Counted from the first letter of the stretch, positions 11,734 to 24,710 are shown. The stretch is DNA of 64,000 nt from Agrocybe praecox (GCA_964017145.1 OZ024846.1:1364001-1428000), one strand, 5' to 3'. The notes: a model not told the origin generated them from the sequence alone. Made by a program: numbers and translations.

Positions 11734-14063
11734 TTAAGATCGTGGTTTGGTTGTTTTGCGGGGCGTTATAATGGTTGGAAGTACTCCTTTCTTTGTAACA
11801 AAATAATCCTTCGTATCGTCATGCCAATTATCTGGATTGTAACCATTTTCGAGCTTCATGTCCAAGCGGGACATTATCATGCAAACTGCCATGCGCATCT
11901 CCATGTACGCCAAATTCTTTCCAGCGCAATTGGTTGGGCCTATCGAGAACGCCACGAACGAATTTACATTGTGGATGTAGTTATCTGGATTGCTGAAAAG
12001 TTTTGGTTCCAGTGCTTCTCTCTGTTCTGCGGACAGCCATCTTTCGGGTACAAAAGATTCTGTAAGAGGGGAGAAATTCCTGGGGTCCCTGTGGATGCTG
12101 TATGTCGGGATGAATGCACTGCTGTCTTCGGGAAGGAAACTAGATAATATATCGAAGTGAGTATTGTGCGCTTTTTGGATGGCCAAGCAGGCGTACGTAC
12201 TATGAGCCAATCATCTTTCCACCACTTCCGACTTCGAGCTTGCGCTGAGAACCATTAAGTACAGGTGGGAGTAGACGGAGAGCTTCGTTACTAATCACAG
12301 GCTTCTTTAGGCGCTGTCCAAGTAGATATCCGGATTACTCACATTGAAGCGTTCAGATAGGGCATGCGAGCTTGGATAGTGGTGTCGTATAAATTGTCCC
12401 CCATTTCATCGACTTCGTCTCGAAGCCGCTTGAAAGCGACAGGATGTAACATTAGGAAATAAAAGAGATGCGTGATAGCACTCGACGTCGTGTCCGAGCC
12501 GGCAATGATAGCAAGGCCACCTTGATATGACACAATAGTTTATCAGCTGTCTCGTTACTACCTCGTAGTCATAAATCGAACAAACCATCACTGGTGACTT
12601 CGGCCGTTGTTGGAGGGGTTGAGGCAACGCCATCTTCATCCATCTAGACCATAAGGGTAAGTTCAATGAATCAAGAAATTTTATCTGACAAGTTCTTACT
12701 AGATGATGGAATATGTCCTTGTAGGGAGACGTCTGTTGTTTCCTTAAGACGGCGCGTGTCTTTGCGTGTGCACGAAATGCTTTCAAATCCCCGGCGAATT
12801 TGGGATACCGCAGGAACAACCTGCCCAGCCATGGAACATGGCCCATAAAAATACCAATTCTGAAAATATGTTGGGTCAGCGTCCAAATCGAATTTCAGCC
12901 TGTCATATAAAGAAAGGATTCTAATTAATTAAAATTTACTTACTGTTGTCCAGCTTCTAATAAATGCCAGAGCCCGCTCTTGTCACCTTCAGCCATCATT
13001 TCCGACCCGCCGCCGAAGCTGTATACAAGAAGGGTTAGGAACGTCTTTCATCACTGGACCCCCAGACTTACGCAAGGTCGCTCATAATATCGTATCTATA
13101 GGGAGAAAATTATTAAAGGTTCACAAAAAAGCTGAGATAAACGGATTGCTCACGCAAAATATGAGATCCATGTCGTCAAATCCACGGTTCCTTTTTGCGC
13201 AGCCAGCGCGTCGACCAGTTGATTTACTCTCTTGATAACCAAATCTTCGTATCCCTTCAAAGCCGTCGTATTAAAAGCTCTGGTCCATGGACGGCGTCTC
13301 CTAGTATGTTCAGTCTTATCACGTATAGCAATCAAAGGCTTGACGGTCTCTGCTTCTGGAACTCTTCCATCCCAAACTAGATGATAATTATACTTGGTCA
13401 AACTATATTTACTGATATTGCAATCTTACTTACAGGCGCCCTTCGGGAGTCCCGTGTTGCCAAGGAGGGGGACAACGGCGTTTGCATCGCAGAAAGACAA
13501 CTCGTTTGGACCTGGGTGGTTCAAAGGGAGCAGGAGAAATCAGAAATGTAATATAAAATCAAGATGCGATAACTCGTATCGACTTAAAAATAAACAACCC
13601 ACCAACTCTTACAACTTCTCCGTATTGTTCGTGTAATTTTTTGATGTAAATGTGCTGTTTGCCACCCAATGAAATGAACGCAAGATGGAACTTAGAGAGC
13701 TTGCAGAGAAGAGGTCCAGGATAGCTAGCCAAAGGGTGCCAAGGAGAAAGTCGATACAGGGAGATGGAAGTAAGAAGCGCCGTCCAGAAGAATGGGAGCA
13801 CAACCAGCGCGGCTTGGACGTAAGATATGGCATGGGGAAGATAGAATGCACTCAATGCCAAAGGCACGCCAACGGTTAAAGGTAGCACCACAGTTGGCTC
13901 GTATGTCTCATGTCTCTTGAAGAAAATATGAACACCCTGGATGGTATATATCAGTAAGTGACTTAAGGTGTAGGAAAAAATGGCTTAGCAAGTAACATAC
14001 GAGAGCAGCAGCAACGACTGCCAGGAAAACCTCGTTTTGCGATAGGCGGGGAATCACGTCCAT
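11734..14063 (-). CDS. Cytochrome P450 monooxygenase
   Basis: Eleven minus-strand exons (14063-14001, 13936-13603, 13511-13434, 13376-13154, 13095-13072, 13018-12944, 12859-12700, 12643-12586, 12520-12343, 12290-12201, 12139-11734) join in phase to about 562 residues. All P450 signatures are present: an N-terminal membrane anchor with PYPGP-like SYPGPLLCK, the I-helix AGSDTT (about 345-350), K-helix E-x-x-R (about 400-403), PERW (about 459-462), and the heme loop FSIGPTNCAG with Cys about 499. It is therefore a microsomal class II enzyme needing a P450 reductase. It resembles basidiomycete P450s of the CYP67/CYP5037 type, but I cannot assign a family reliably and the substrate is unknown. Exon 5 is 24 nt. 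No other obvious secondary-metabolite gene is adjacent; ERG3 lies 2 kb upstream on the same strand. Confidence 0.93.
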
Positions 14064-16052
14064 CCTGGAGAGCCTTGCTGGAGGATGTGATAAACTCGAC
14101 CTCTCTTAAGGTAAGTGTTATTATACCTCCAGACAGCCGGCCTGATGGAGCTGAGAATTTTAGTTCTATTAGTACGGGGATACGATGACCGACCGAGGAT
14201 GAACTTTGATGAAGATCTAGTTACATAAAGAGTTGATCCCACCGCGGAACAAAGAATAATATTTATTAGTACTTGAAGACGCCATCTGCGCTTTGGGTGT
14301 GTAATAACTTACAATCCTAGGAGCGTATCTTGGTGTCGTTGGAGCGTTCTCAGGCTAGAAGGCATTTATTGGTTCCTAAGAACTTGATTTGGTGCAATGA
14401 GATGGATGATCCGCTTAGAAAAATAAACTTCAACTCTCACATTATGTTGCGTATTTTTGGTGCCTAAGGGCTTGGCTTGAACGCCGACACATACGATTTT
14501 ATCTTAGCAAGATTCCTCGTCTTGATTACAGCATTGCTTTGAGCCTCGTTGAACCCTGAAAGCCAGTGCTGAAGATGATATCAGGCTCTCAGCTCGACCT
14601 TACGTGCATTTTGGAAGCGTTGAAATTGAAAACGAAAAGATCTGTACAATAATAACGATTATTTTCATTGGGGGCTTTTGACTCCTGTCTAAGTCCATCC
14701 AGAACGACAGAACTTACGTTCGGTATAGAGTACTGACGACAAGGGTGCGAGTTATAGTTTGTGATCCATTTGGGTGTACGATATTCCGTCCTTTGGTTAA
14801 GGCTCTGCGTTTTTTTTAATTGACCCACATTGATCTGCACTCGAATTGAAACAAAATACCTCAGGCCAGGTTGCTCTGGCACATAGACGCGACTACCGTC
14901 CCCCCCGATTCCCAATACAAAACTAGACCGGTCCCCGAAGATTGGACCCAATGTGAGTCACTTTGGTAAAGATTTACATAACATAAAATGATGACCAGGT
15001 ACGGGAACGTACGGGAACCTTTCGGCCTTAGACCCTCGAGATTTGTGCGAAACAATTCCAGTTTTGCCAGGGTCGCGTTGAATGTGCTAGCGTGCTATCC
15101 ATTCGTTTGATGCATTGCGTATGCAATGTTAAATGCTAACGTGCCAATGTTTCGACAAGCAATAGACATGCTCTCGTGTAGGTATGTGCGCGCCGCAGGT
15201 AAAATTCGGACTTTTGAGAGGGTGGAGATGGGGCAGAGTTCTACGGTTGTTTTCCAGCGTCAATACAACTCGTTGAAGTGTGTCTGTCACAGAGAATATC
15301 CAAAAAGGGTAGAAGTCAAACAGCAAGATCCGAATAGATATGAGGATACGTCCACCACGGTGCAGAAGAAGAGATTTGAACGCAGACTGCATTGTATACT
15401 GCCGTTGTTATAGTACATTCCAACTTTGTTGAAGTCTCCAGTACTTGGAATAACACCGGCTCGGGATTTTGATTGCCGGATTCCACTTTCCGAAAGTTCA
15501 ATTGCTCGTCCGCCTCCAACTCCTTCTCTCTTCTCTTGGAAATGGTGGCAATACCAGCACGGCTAGGCATTCCGTTAATATCGACGTCTGACCGATGAAT
15601 ACATGATTCATCTCAAAAGCACCTATGTCAAACGTACCCACTTACTACATCCGACTCTCGCGAGTAGTAAACAATAATGGTGGCAAGTACTCGAGGCCTC
15701 AAGAACTTGTTGGACATCTTTCAAGAAACGCTCGTCATCTATAAAAACGCCAGGTAGATAAGTGACTTGTGCTCATGATCGGTGCTCACTGAGGCGGATT
15801 TATATCATTCTTTTTGGCATTCTGGATTCTATAGAACAACAACACGAGAATGAACGAGACGTCGTAACGCCGATTCATACTCTACATGGTATGTAAACGT
15901 TTAAATAAGCTGTCCATGGGATATGTATCATGAAAAGCAGCCACCTGGGTGGATTATAAGTATAATAAGTATACATAAGATTGAGCATCTAATAGGATCG
16001 TCGATCGATTATGGCTCTCATAGTGAGTGGTCGTCATTTTTTTTCGATGCGT
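14064..16052. other. Intergenic, 2 kb, no gene seen
   Basis: Between the P450 start and the ERG3 stop. Several 60-120-codon frames occur on both strands, but they overlap each other, lack splice partners and resemble nothing I recognise. The P450 promoter must lie in the left part. Confidence 0.5.
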
Positions 16053-17363
16053 TCACTCCTTCTTCGCATCCAGAGCTTTAACCTCGAGAAGAGGATCCAA
16101 ATGTGACTCGGGTTGTCGGTAAGATCCTCCAACACGGTCTGCCCATGTGAAGTACTAGAAAAGGAATTAGATCGTTATAACAATCGGTAGAAACAAGAGA
16201 TCCACTTACTTGGCCGTAATTGACAGTGAAGTATAGATGGTGCAGAGTGTGGTGCGCCGGTCCATTGATAGCTTTTTCGAAGATATGGCCCGTGATCATG
16301 TCCGAGTCGTGGATCTGCACACGTTGGATTCGGATGAGTATCGGATGAACTCGTATATAAAGGGTACGATTGTTACTCACGAAGATGCTCCAGAAGTTGA
16401 CTAGAACGAATAAGACAAGGTACAAAATGCGGTGCAGTGGGAAGATGAATACAAAGAGGTGGTAGGGCACTGATTGGAGGTACCCATCCACTGGGTGGAA
16501 TGCGTGGGATCCGAATGGTGTAGGAACTTCATAAGTTAAGGAGCCAATAGACGTCAGTGTCTATTTTTTTTCTGCAGGAATGAAAAAGTCGACTTACTGA
16601 TCCACTTGTGATGTGGTTTGTGGATATATTTGTAGAAAACGGGGATGTGTAGCCAACGATGAACCCAGTAAATGCCATAGTCAGTGAACAAGAGATACCT
16701 AGAAAATTATGGAACGATAAATAACTTGTCACTAGAACAGTGTGGCGCTCAAGTAACGCGACTCGAAAAGGAAGGAAAAGGACATAGGACGTACAGAGGC
16801 ACCGACGCGACCAAATAGAAGTATCCATACGTATCCAGGCCGTCATACATCATGGAATGTCCCCGCACTTCGGCCAAAAACCAAGGGAGCGTCAACAGGG
16901 TCATAACGGGGAAAGCCTTCAAACTCGTTTGAATTTCCAACCTGACCTGGTTTTTTAGGAATCGTGGATGTCGCATCATATCATGATTGAAAATGAATTT
17001 ATACGACAATCCAGCAAATACGAAGTACAGCAAATGGATTCCAATTAATGTGAAGATGGTTAGGGAGACGAGTTGGCGGGGCACATAGTCTCTTGGCCAG
17101 GCAGACACCTGGGGTATTGACATAGACGAGGAATTGTTGTATATTGAAGCAACATCGAGATGGGACAGCGGTGGATGTGGTATATGAGAAATAAGGCGTG
17201 ACCACGTTGAGGAAGAAGTGGATACTATAGGATACAATTTTGAGGTGGCATTATTGAGAGTATTGAGGACGTCCGGAGAATGTGCAAATGCGGAGAGAGG
17301 GAGGAGGTGAGCGTAAACTTTGTCAAGCAGGAACTGGTCGGCAATGCTGAGGACGAGATCCAT
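16053..17363 (-). CDS. ERG3: Delta7-sterol C-5(6)-desaturase (ergosterol biosynthesis)
   Basis: Five exons (17363-16795, 16698-16598, 16526-16381, 16314-16210, 16154-16053) join in phase to about 340 residues. The three histidine clusters of the fatty-acid-hydroxylase / sterol-desaturase superfamily are HRWLH (about 203-207), HKPHH (about 216-220) and HHTLHH (about 293-298). They bind the di-iron centre. The frame [20 protein letters not shown] is strongly ERG3-like. Several hydrophobic segments flank the clusters, as expected for an ER membrane enzyme. The enzyme adds the C-5 double bond to episterol on the way to ergosterol. In other fungi, loss of ERG3 is known to alter azole response. The start is the first ATG of a long open exon. 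Confidence 0.95.
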
Positions 17364-18488
17364 GGCGCGAAATTAAAGGAGGAGACGAGTGTCACATTCC
17401 TTCTCTCTTTCTTTTTATTCCTTGTTTAATTATACCACATCAGACCACTTGCTTTTTTCTCAGATCACGTGTCACTTACAAGATATAATTAGAACTCCCG
17501 ATCATGATCAAAAACATATCACCGTTTGCTCCGGACGGAACCAGCATCAGTCTCGATGGGCCCGGACGAGCAACGGAATAGTGGGACCACAAAATACAAA
17601 CTTGAGGGCGTAAAAGTAGGACCATATAAGCAAACAGGAAATACAGAGGCCCCAAACCGATCCGTCAACTTCCTCAAAAATACATTACTTGTGGCCCGCA
17701 AAAACCATGGGAAGCCGCACGGTGTGAACACATGCATGTATATAGGACCCCGGAAGGTTCACCAAGATGTACGACGAACCTTTTCATCCAGGTTCTTCAT
17801 CAATAATCGGTGCAGACATGGTCCAAAATTGGACCAGGTAATAAAACCTCACATAAATATTTGAGCGCAAATAAGCTTTCAGAACATCCCGTTCACGTAG
17901 ATCTGCCACAAACCACGCCAAGCATGAACTTAGCGAGCGACACCGTCATCTAGTTTTGCTCTTATATTCCACTGGTGAGGTTTGAACACAGGCAAACGGC
18001 ACTATGTCGTTTAATCAAACCGTGTCGGGAAATGCCAGCTTCTATATTAAGGTTAGTGATTCCTGTTTCTGTCGTCATTTGGCTATCGTCACAGGATAGC
18101 ATAAACAGCAGCACTTTATGCAAGCAAAAAAGACAGTAAGTGTGTGAAAGAAGAGACCTTTTGACGAGCCCAACCCAACGCAACATTGATCCTTACCATG
18201 TGTTATACCTCCTGAGGCCTAATTGTGGTATTCGGTCAAAAACCCTTTATGCCTGTTAAACTTACCTCAGGACCGTGGTGAGTTTTCCGGGGTCCCATAT
18301 ACATATAAAAGGATGGGATTATGCTTGTTATATTACAATACAGTACAACGGGTCCGAAAGTGACATGGGCATGGTATCATATGGTACAGTCTTAAGAACA
18401 GTTCCAATCATTTATTTGGTCGAACCCCAGGGCCAAAAAACTGGGACAGAACTGTGGGTAACGTCAAATAAAGATCACGGAAGAAATA
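17364..18488. other. Intergenic between ERG3 and the DUF1295 gene
   Basis: Probable ERG3 promoter (pyrimidine-rich just upstream of 17363) followed by the 3' flank of the DUF1295 gene. A 112-codon plus-strand frame at 17526-17864 starts at a non-ATG codon and has no recognisable content. Confidence 0.45.
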
Positions 18489-19572
18489 TCATGCAGCCAC
18501 GTACCTCTTGTACGCCTGGTACTTGGGATCGTCACCGAATTTCTTGTCGCCAGCACGTTCGAGGGGCGGGACTCCAGATACCTAGTAAAGATGAGAAACA
18601 GATAATCACGCGGCGACGATCACTCACATTGCGAATTAAGAACCATGTAAATAGTGGGCTAAGTGCAGCTAATGCGACTGTCCCACGAGGGTATGACATG
18701 GTTTGCAGAGAAGCTGTGGAAAGTGCCCATATGCCAGTCCAGATGCCCACTTCTCCGACGTAACTAATGCACGAGTTAAAACCTGCTCAGATTTGTCAAC
18801 ATTTTCACATACTTTGGGTGTCTGCTGATACTCCACAGTCCAGAGGTAATAAACTTTTCATCGTGCTGTTTGTTGTTTTTGGCTTTTCTCCAGGCAGTTT
18901 TCTGGCGATCCGCAACGACCTCAAACAAGAGAGAACTTGCATATATTCCGAGAGCGATATAATCACGAGTTCCCAGAGCTGGATGAACGCGAGTCGGAAG
19001 AGCGTTAACGAGATATACAGGCAGGCCGACAAGAGTAATCCAAGTAGCTGCACATAGAATGTTAGATATAGAAGACGGTTTGAGTGTATGTATGTTCGCC
19101 TTGTGCGATCCAGTAATAGGTAAACTTTTTCGGCTGCTTCTTAATCTGGTCAAATCTGGAATCTCCGCCTGCTTTAATCGCTCTCTGCAATGGCGTTGAG
19201 GAATGAAACAGAAAAGGCGTGATGTTGCTTACCATGGCGAGGAAGCTACCCAGGCGGACTGACCAGATACCGACGGCTGCAGTCATGAGCACCTGCCTAG
19301 GCGCGAAAGACGAGAGAGCGGGCAATGCGACTGGGAGGCCATCCCAGAACTTTGCCTTCAAGGCGGGATAATACAACGACAGGAAGGTGCTAGTGAGCCA
19401 GCCTACAGCTCCTCCCAGGTCATAGTACGTTTCATTCTGCTGTGGGACAAAGACGAGAGCGAATACTGTGTGGTTGTCAGTTGATACTAGGCGAGATAAA
19501 AGAATAAGACTGACAGGCTTGAAGGCCATAAGCGCCTGCGATGGCTGGTGCGATACGAGAGAATACGGGCAT
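18489..19572 (-). CDS. DUF1295 / steroid 5-alpha-reductase-like membrane protein
   Basis: Six exons (19572-19515, 19465-19233, 19184-19100, 19047-18813, 18763-18628, 18581-18489) join in phase to about 279 residues with several hydrophobic segments. The C-terminal half carries the DUF1295 / isoprenylcysteine-methyltransferase-like signature: EVVADRQKTAWR, GLWSISRHPNYVGE (split by an intron after RHP-N) and a last helix ending in a DPKYQAYK tail. The family is related to NADPH-dependent steroid and ergosterol reductases, but its substrate in fungi is not settled. The third intron appears to begin with GC instead of GT (AAG|GC...CAG), because only that joint keeps the Q-A-T-W-I reading. The gene lies on the same strand as ERG3 and the P450. 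Confidence 0.88.
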
Positions 19573-20291
19573 GACGGTCAGGAGCAAAGTAGATTGCTAT
19601 TTATATTTGTCGCTGGAGACTTAGTACGGCGATCGGCGCCCACCGAGGATGGACATCGACCAAGTACTAGGCATGGGGCGGGCCAATTACCGAAGATCGA
19701 AACAATGAGCGCTAGGGCCTTAAATAAGGGCGTCAGCTGCACATAACAGGAATCAACAGAAATGTTTTATTGTGCGTGACAAGATGTGGTGTGACAGGTT
19801 GGTTTAGATTCTTCGCGACGGTTCGCAACGCTCAACTCGTCTGCGTCGTCGACGCCTATCTTGTTCTCGTCATCCAGTTATTCCCTTGCGTCTACAAAGT
19901 CCATACTCTGGTCAGACGGACCCAAGCCGCCTGTTCTCTCTCTTTCGGTATGTTCCAGTCGATAATTATTCCCGTATTTTATATATTTGATGAGAAAATT
20001 CTAATGCATACTACCAATAAAAGATTTATTCGACCGAAAATCTCTGTCTTGTTTCACAAACGTAAATCCAGGTACATTTACGGACCTCTCCGCACCCTCC
20101 CCCTTGCCCGGTCATCCACTTGTTCATAATGCTGAATTATCTGATAGATTCCTTTGTCTGGCTCTTCGTGCGCTCGTCGTCGTCGGGCCCAGGGTTGCTT
20201 GGCTGTGCGAATATTTCGTCTACCAATATCTAATCAGCTCCTTACAACTACGGAGCCTTTCTTTCGGGTCATCGCATCCCCTATATATCAA
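19573..20291. other. Divergent intergenic region
   Basis: A 719-bp spacer between two head-to-head genes (DUF1295 to the left, AT-hook protein to the right). The right part is pyrimidine-rich, as in many basidiomycete core promoters and 5' UTRs. No coding content is recognised. Confidence 0.5.
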
Positions 20292-22003
20292 ATGGACGGC
20301 CCTCAGCACTATCAATCTCTCTCTTACGCCCTTCAACCCCCTACCACCACCTCAAGTCGACCGTTGAATAATATATACGCACAGCCTGCCAATAACGACC
20401 ACCAGCAACAGTCGAATTACATCCAGCCTCAGAAACAGAGGACCAATCAACCAAGTACCGTTCATCAAGAGGAGGAAGAAGAGGAAGAGGATGACGACGA
20501 CGACGACGAAGGCCTCGTCGAAGAACAATTGAACAGGAGCAATGATGTAGACATGCACGGTAGCAATCCATCTTCCCCAAAACCTACAAGGTACCCTACA
20601 TAATCCTTCAAGCCGGGTAGAAACACTAAAGAGCCATCACATAGCAATGTGGTGCCACAACAACACTCCAATAACAGAATGCAAGATGAGCAAGCATCTC
20701 CGACACCTGAGCAAAAACGTCGACCTGGGAGACCGAGAGGATCCAAAAATAGGCGCCCACGTATTGGTCCTGGCAAGCAGGAAAACCAGAACCAGTTCTA
20801 TTATCAGACCCCGAATCCGACCGTTACGACAATACCGGCAGGCCCGATACAAACATCAGTAGCTGCATCGACAACGTCTACGTCTGCTCCTCCTCAACAC
20901 CCGAACATCACATCGCACAATCAACAGTACTATGAATTTCAATGGCGTGTGCTCAATCTTTGCGCCGAATTTTACGGGGCTGCCGAGGAGCTTGTGGTAG
21001 GAGATGTCCTCCGAAAATATATGTGTCAATTTTTCAATTATTTGCTGCAGAAAGGAACACCTCCTCTAGTCGTCGCTCAATGTTACCATATGGGCCCCGG
21101 TGTGAAGCTTGATCCCTTGGTCATGCTTGGTGAAGCTAAAAGAATTTGCGACAATCTTGTAAGTCAACGTCGATGTCTATTTGGTTACCAAATTCATTTG
21201 TGGATAGCTCGCGAATCCTTCACAACTTGTGACGAACCCGCCACCTTCTCTGTATCCTACGCTGCCTACTCCTACCTATCAACCACCAGTGGCAACACCA
21301 GCACCGGCAGCAACACCCCCAGTAGCGCCAGCACCCCAGGTCACCCCCGTTACCTCCACTTCGGCAGCCGCTTCTGCTCCGTCCACCAATGCGCCTCCAA
21401 ATCCTCCGGTCATCACCAACGCACAAACCTTCGTCGTACCACTCAACACGCAGCCTGCCCAGTATGCTGCATATCCGACTATGTATGGTGCACCTCCTGG
21501 TCCGTACCCCACCGCCTCGTATTACCAGTATGCTGGGTATCCGCCTCCTGGTACATACTACGCTCAGCCGATGGCGACACATCCCATCACGGCGACACCT
21601 ACTGTGGCGACACCTCTTACTGGCTCGACCATGTCTACAGTTCAAACACAACCTACTGCGACAATTACTACTACGCCAGCAACAGGTGGTACGGTTATTG
21701 GCAATCAAGGCGCTTGGTCTGACGAGGAAACTGAGCGACTCAAGAAGCTGGCCGAGGATAGTAGGGTGAGAGGACCTTCAGCGGAAATCGACTGGGACTG
21801 GGTGATCCAAGAGTGGGGAATCAGCAGGACGAGGTAATTATATTTTCTTTGCTTTGCTTTATATCCTTTCTCTAAATGCTATTTCGGGATTTAAGGCATC
21901 AAATCCTCATCAAGGCAACCGCTATGGGCTTGAAGGAAAGCTCGACACGAGTAAGCAAGCGACGAAGAGAAACAGAACCGGACCCACCTGCAATGGCGTC
22001 GCT

Positions 22004-22039
<36 letters not shown>

Positions 22040-22493
22040 AACTTCGGCGACGACGTCCAATCTCACTTCCAACCCACCTGCCATGACTATGCCCTCCACT
22101 TCTTCTCCGGCACATAGTGTCAGCCAATCTGGTTCAACCCCGTCAGCCTCGCCGGCTTTGCAACACCAACAGCGCCCGTCATCTTCCAAAGGGCCTAGCT
22201 CCCTGTCCGCTGCTACGGCGACGGTGACGGCGTCTCAAGCGCAACAGCCCGCGAAACATCAATGGACAATGCCGACTATGCCTGTTAATTCTGTCAATAC
22301 TGCCTTGACCATGCCAATTATGAATAACCCCGTCCCATCGAATCCCCATGATCAGCAAAAAGTCTCGAGCTACTATCGACCGAGGCCGAACCAGGGCGGG
22401 GAAGTGACTCACCAACAAAAGGTCACTCCCCAGCCTCCACTGACACATCAGTTCAGTATGTACGCGCCGCTGCGGAAGGAAAATGGGAAATGA
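20292..22493 (+). CDS. AT-hook and SANT/Myb-like DNA-binding protein with polyQ
   Basis: Four exons (20292-20590, 20645-21158, 21208-21833, 21896-22493) join in phase to about 678 residues. In order there is a Gln/Asn-rich start, an acidic run of 13 Glu/Asp, and an AT-hook core RPGRPRG (about 126-132) in a basic block. An ordered segment follows (FQWRVLNLCAEFYGAAEELV), then a long Pro/Thr/Tyr-rich stretch. Next is a SANT-like motif (AWSDEETERLKKLAED with DWDWVIQEW, about 438-480) continuing into exon 4. The protein ends in a basic patch, 12 consecutive Gln and a disordered Ser/Pro tail. AT-hooks bind the AT minor groove and SANT/Myb folds bind DNA or histone tails, so a nuclear regulator is likely. 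I do not recognise a named orthologue. Confidence 0.85.
22005..22040 (+). repeat. CAG/CAA trinucleotide repeat encoding Gln12
   Basis: Twelve glutamine codons, mostly alternating CAA and CAG, inside exon 4 of the AT-hook gene. The mixed codons should make it more stable than a pure CAG run. It is probably polymorphic in the population. Confidence 0.9.
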
Positions 22494-23166
22494 AGATGAA
22501 GATGGCCCAAGCATATATCTGTCTCTAGATATCTCTGTTCGTGGATGTCTCATCTTGCTAACCGCTGTCTTTACTTGCGCGTTTTCTTTAGATGGGGTCT
22601 ACTGAATCATTCCTGCGTATGCTGTGTGACAGTATTAGGTTATATCATTTTGGTCTTTCTCTCTGTCTTTGGTCTGTCTTCTATTTCCATCATTGGGTGA
22701 ACATGATTGAGCCTTTTTTTTCGTTCTCATTTTCTTGCAATTACAGTAAAGTTAATGTGTATTTGTAGATGAAATATACATTCGCCGATGTACCGTGTAT
22801 TAGTTATAGTTATTTCTTTTGTATACCCAATTTTTTTGCGTCTCATCTTTTCGTTTGTTTTTCGGCTATGTTCTGGTCTGCCGTAGTATGATGATACATG
22901 AAAACAATCACGATGGTTGCTCGCTCATTTCAATTTGTGTGTTTCTAAGAATCTAAAAGTTGGCTTGCGGGCGGGCCGGTAAATGACTACGTGCATCTTG
23001 CTCAGCGCTGATCTTCCATAACGAATACGTCCATCTACCACACTCGTACCAGGAGACATAACATATCGAAGGACATACTATATTACTTGGCTCGTAATTG
23101 GCGATACACGCAAAGCTCGAACTTACTAATTGCAATATTACACATAAGAGGACGGTACAAAGTATA
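22494..23166. other. Intergenic between AT-hook gene and VPS51
   Basis: T-rich 3' flank of the AT-hook gene, then the VPS51 upstream region. No gene seen. Confidence 0.5.
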
Positions 23167-24048
23167 ATGTCTTCCACTCCCCGTGCAACACCATCAATAC
23201 CCCGTCCTCCAGCCTCACCTCTCCGTTCAACGTCTATGGCATCAACACCCTCAGTAACGCCGATGCCAACGAACAGCAACTCAAGTGTGTTTGCAGCCGC
23301 GCAAGCAAAGGGGAGCTTTCCATCCATGGCCAGTGTGGTAGTAGCAGCAGCCAATGCCAATTCGGTACCCAAACGAGTCTCATCTGCTCCTGGTTCCTCT
23401 ACGTCACCTCCTCCCGGTGCTCCTGTGCAGAAGACGCGCGCGCGATACCTCCTGCGGAAACACTATGGTCTGGGTGTGGGTCCTCCCCCGCCTTTGCCTG
23501 GAAATAACTCCCAGGATCCGATGGACCTCAGTGAGTACTACAAATACTGTGCGTCATATGTCCGTCGATGTCAACTAATCATCGGGCTATGAACGTTATA
23601 GATTCGTCTGCCTTTGATGCTAAGAGCTACTATGAACAGCTTATTACAACCTCATCTTTGCCCGCTCTTCTGAAACGAGAGAACGAGCTGTTATCAGGTA
23701 TGTAATTTACCACCTCAATAATTCCTATGCTTACTCCTATTTCCGCAGAAATACGACAGCTGGATAGCGAACGACAGTCGCTTGTTTATAACCATCATCA
23801 TGAGCTCATAGCGGCCAGCGATACTATTTCAGCGGTACGAAACACATCCTCATAACATTTAGTACCACTTTGAGGAGTATTCTAATATGGCGCGTTTTTC
23901 TTTTCAGATGAAGACGAGAGCAGAAAGCTTGGACGGAGACCTCGATCTATTGAGAGCGGCATTTTCTGAAATCTCAAGATTAACAGCCGAAGTTTCGGTA
24001 GAAAATCCAGAAATGGAGAGGCAGGAGAATAGTAGCAAAATAAGATAA
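23167..24048 (+). CDS. VPS51: GARP complex subunit Vps51 (Vps51/Vps67 domain)
   Basis: Four exons (23167-23530, 23602-23697, 23749-23834, 23908-24048) join in phase to about 228 residues. The first 90 residues are low-complexity Ser/Pro/Ala. The conserved Vps51 core follows: KTRARYLLRKHYGLG, FDAKSYYEQL, LLKRENELLSEIRQLDSERQ, VYNHHHELIAASDTIS and AAFSEISRLTAEV. The second half is predicted coiled coil. Vps51 is the small subunit of the Golgi-associated retrograde protein tether (Vps51-54), which receives endosome-derived vesicles at the trans-Golgi and binds the SNARE Tlg1. The length fits the short fungal form rather than the long animal form. Confidence 0.92.
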
Positions 24049-24710
24049 GTCAGAGAGTTGTATATATTCGTAAGGTATTGTTTAATTTTGGAACGACTGT
24101 TAGTATTGTAAAAGAATTATTCACAATTATTCTTAACAAAAATCAGGGGGTATGGGGAGCATGATAGATAACACATGGATTTGCAAGAAAGACACGAATT
24201 CAGAAACATCAAAGGTGCTTGAGAACTAAGATTATTGAACGTTGGAACCATCTCAAGGAAAAGAGCGCCAAAAGAGGGTTCGATTGGCGATTTCTAAAGG
24301 TTTGCTACTTGGACCTTGCCTCGGCCAATCTTAGCTTGGGATAGCCTCGGAGAGATTTTAGGCCAGTGACAAGACGAGATCTTCCAATGTGAAGTGCAGT
24401 GTATCAGTCGCTTCCCTCATCAGCGGGAGGTTGGAGCCTAATACTTTGACTTAGTGGGTACCGGATCCAGAAGTAAATTTGCATATTTCAATGGTCGTTC
24501 CGTGACGTCGTGCGCGACTAATAGTTTACTTGAGTTTAACGGATATCGGATGTCATAAAGGCACCGTTCTGGAAAAAAAAGCCACGCTATGCGTAATTGA
24601 TAATTTAAATTAAAAGAAGTGGTTTTCATACACCAAGATATGTGAAGAGGAACATCCACTTAGACTGATTTTTGCCAAGTAGCCAGCTAAATCCATGCCC
24701 TGAAGTACAA
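24049..24710. other. Intergenic between VPS51 and the YIPF6-like gene
   Basis: Tail-to-tail spacer of 662 bp. A 73-codon minus frame at 24438-24659 has no recognisable content. Confidence 0.45.
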
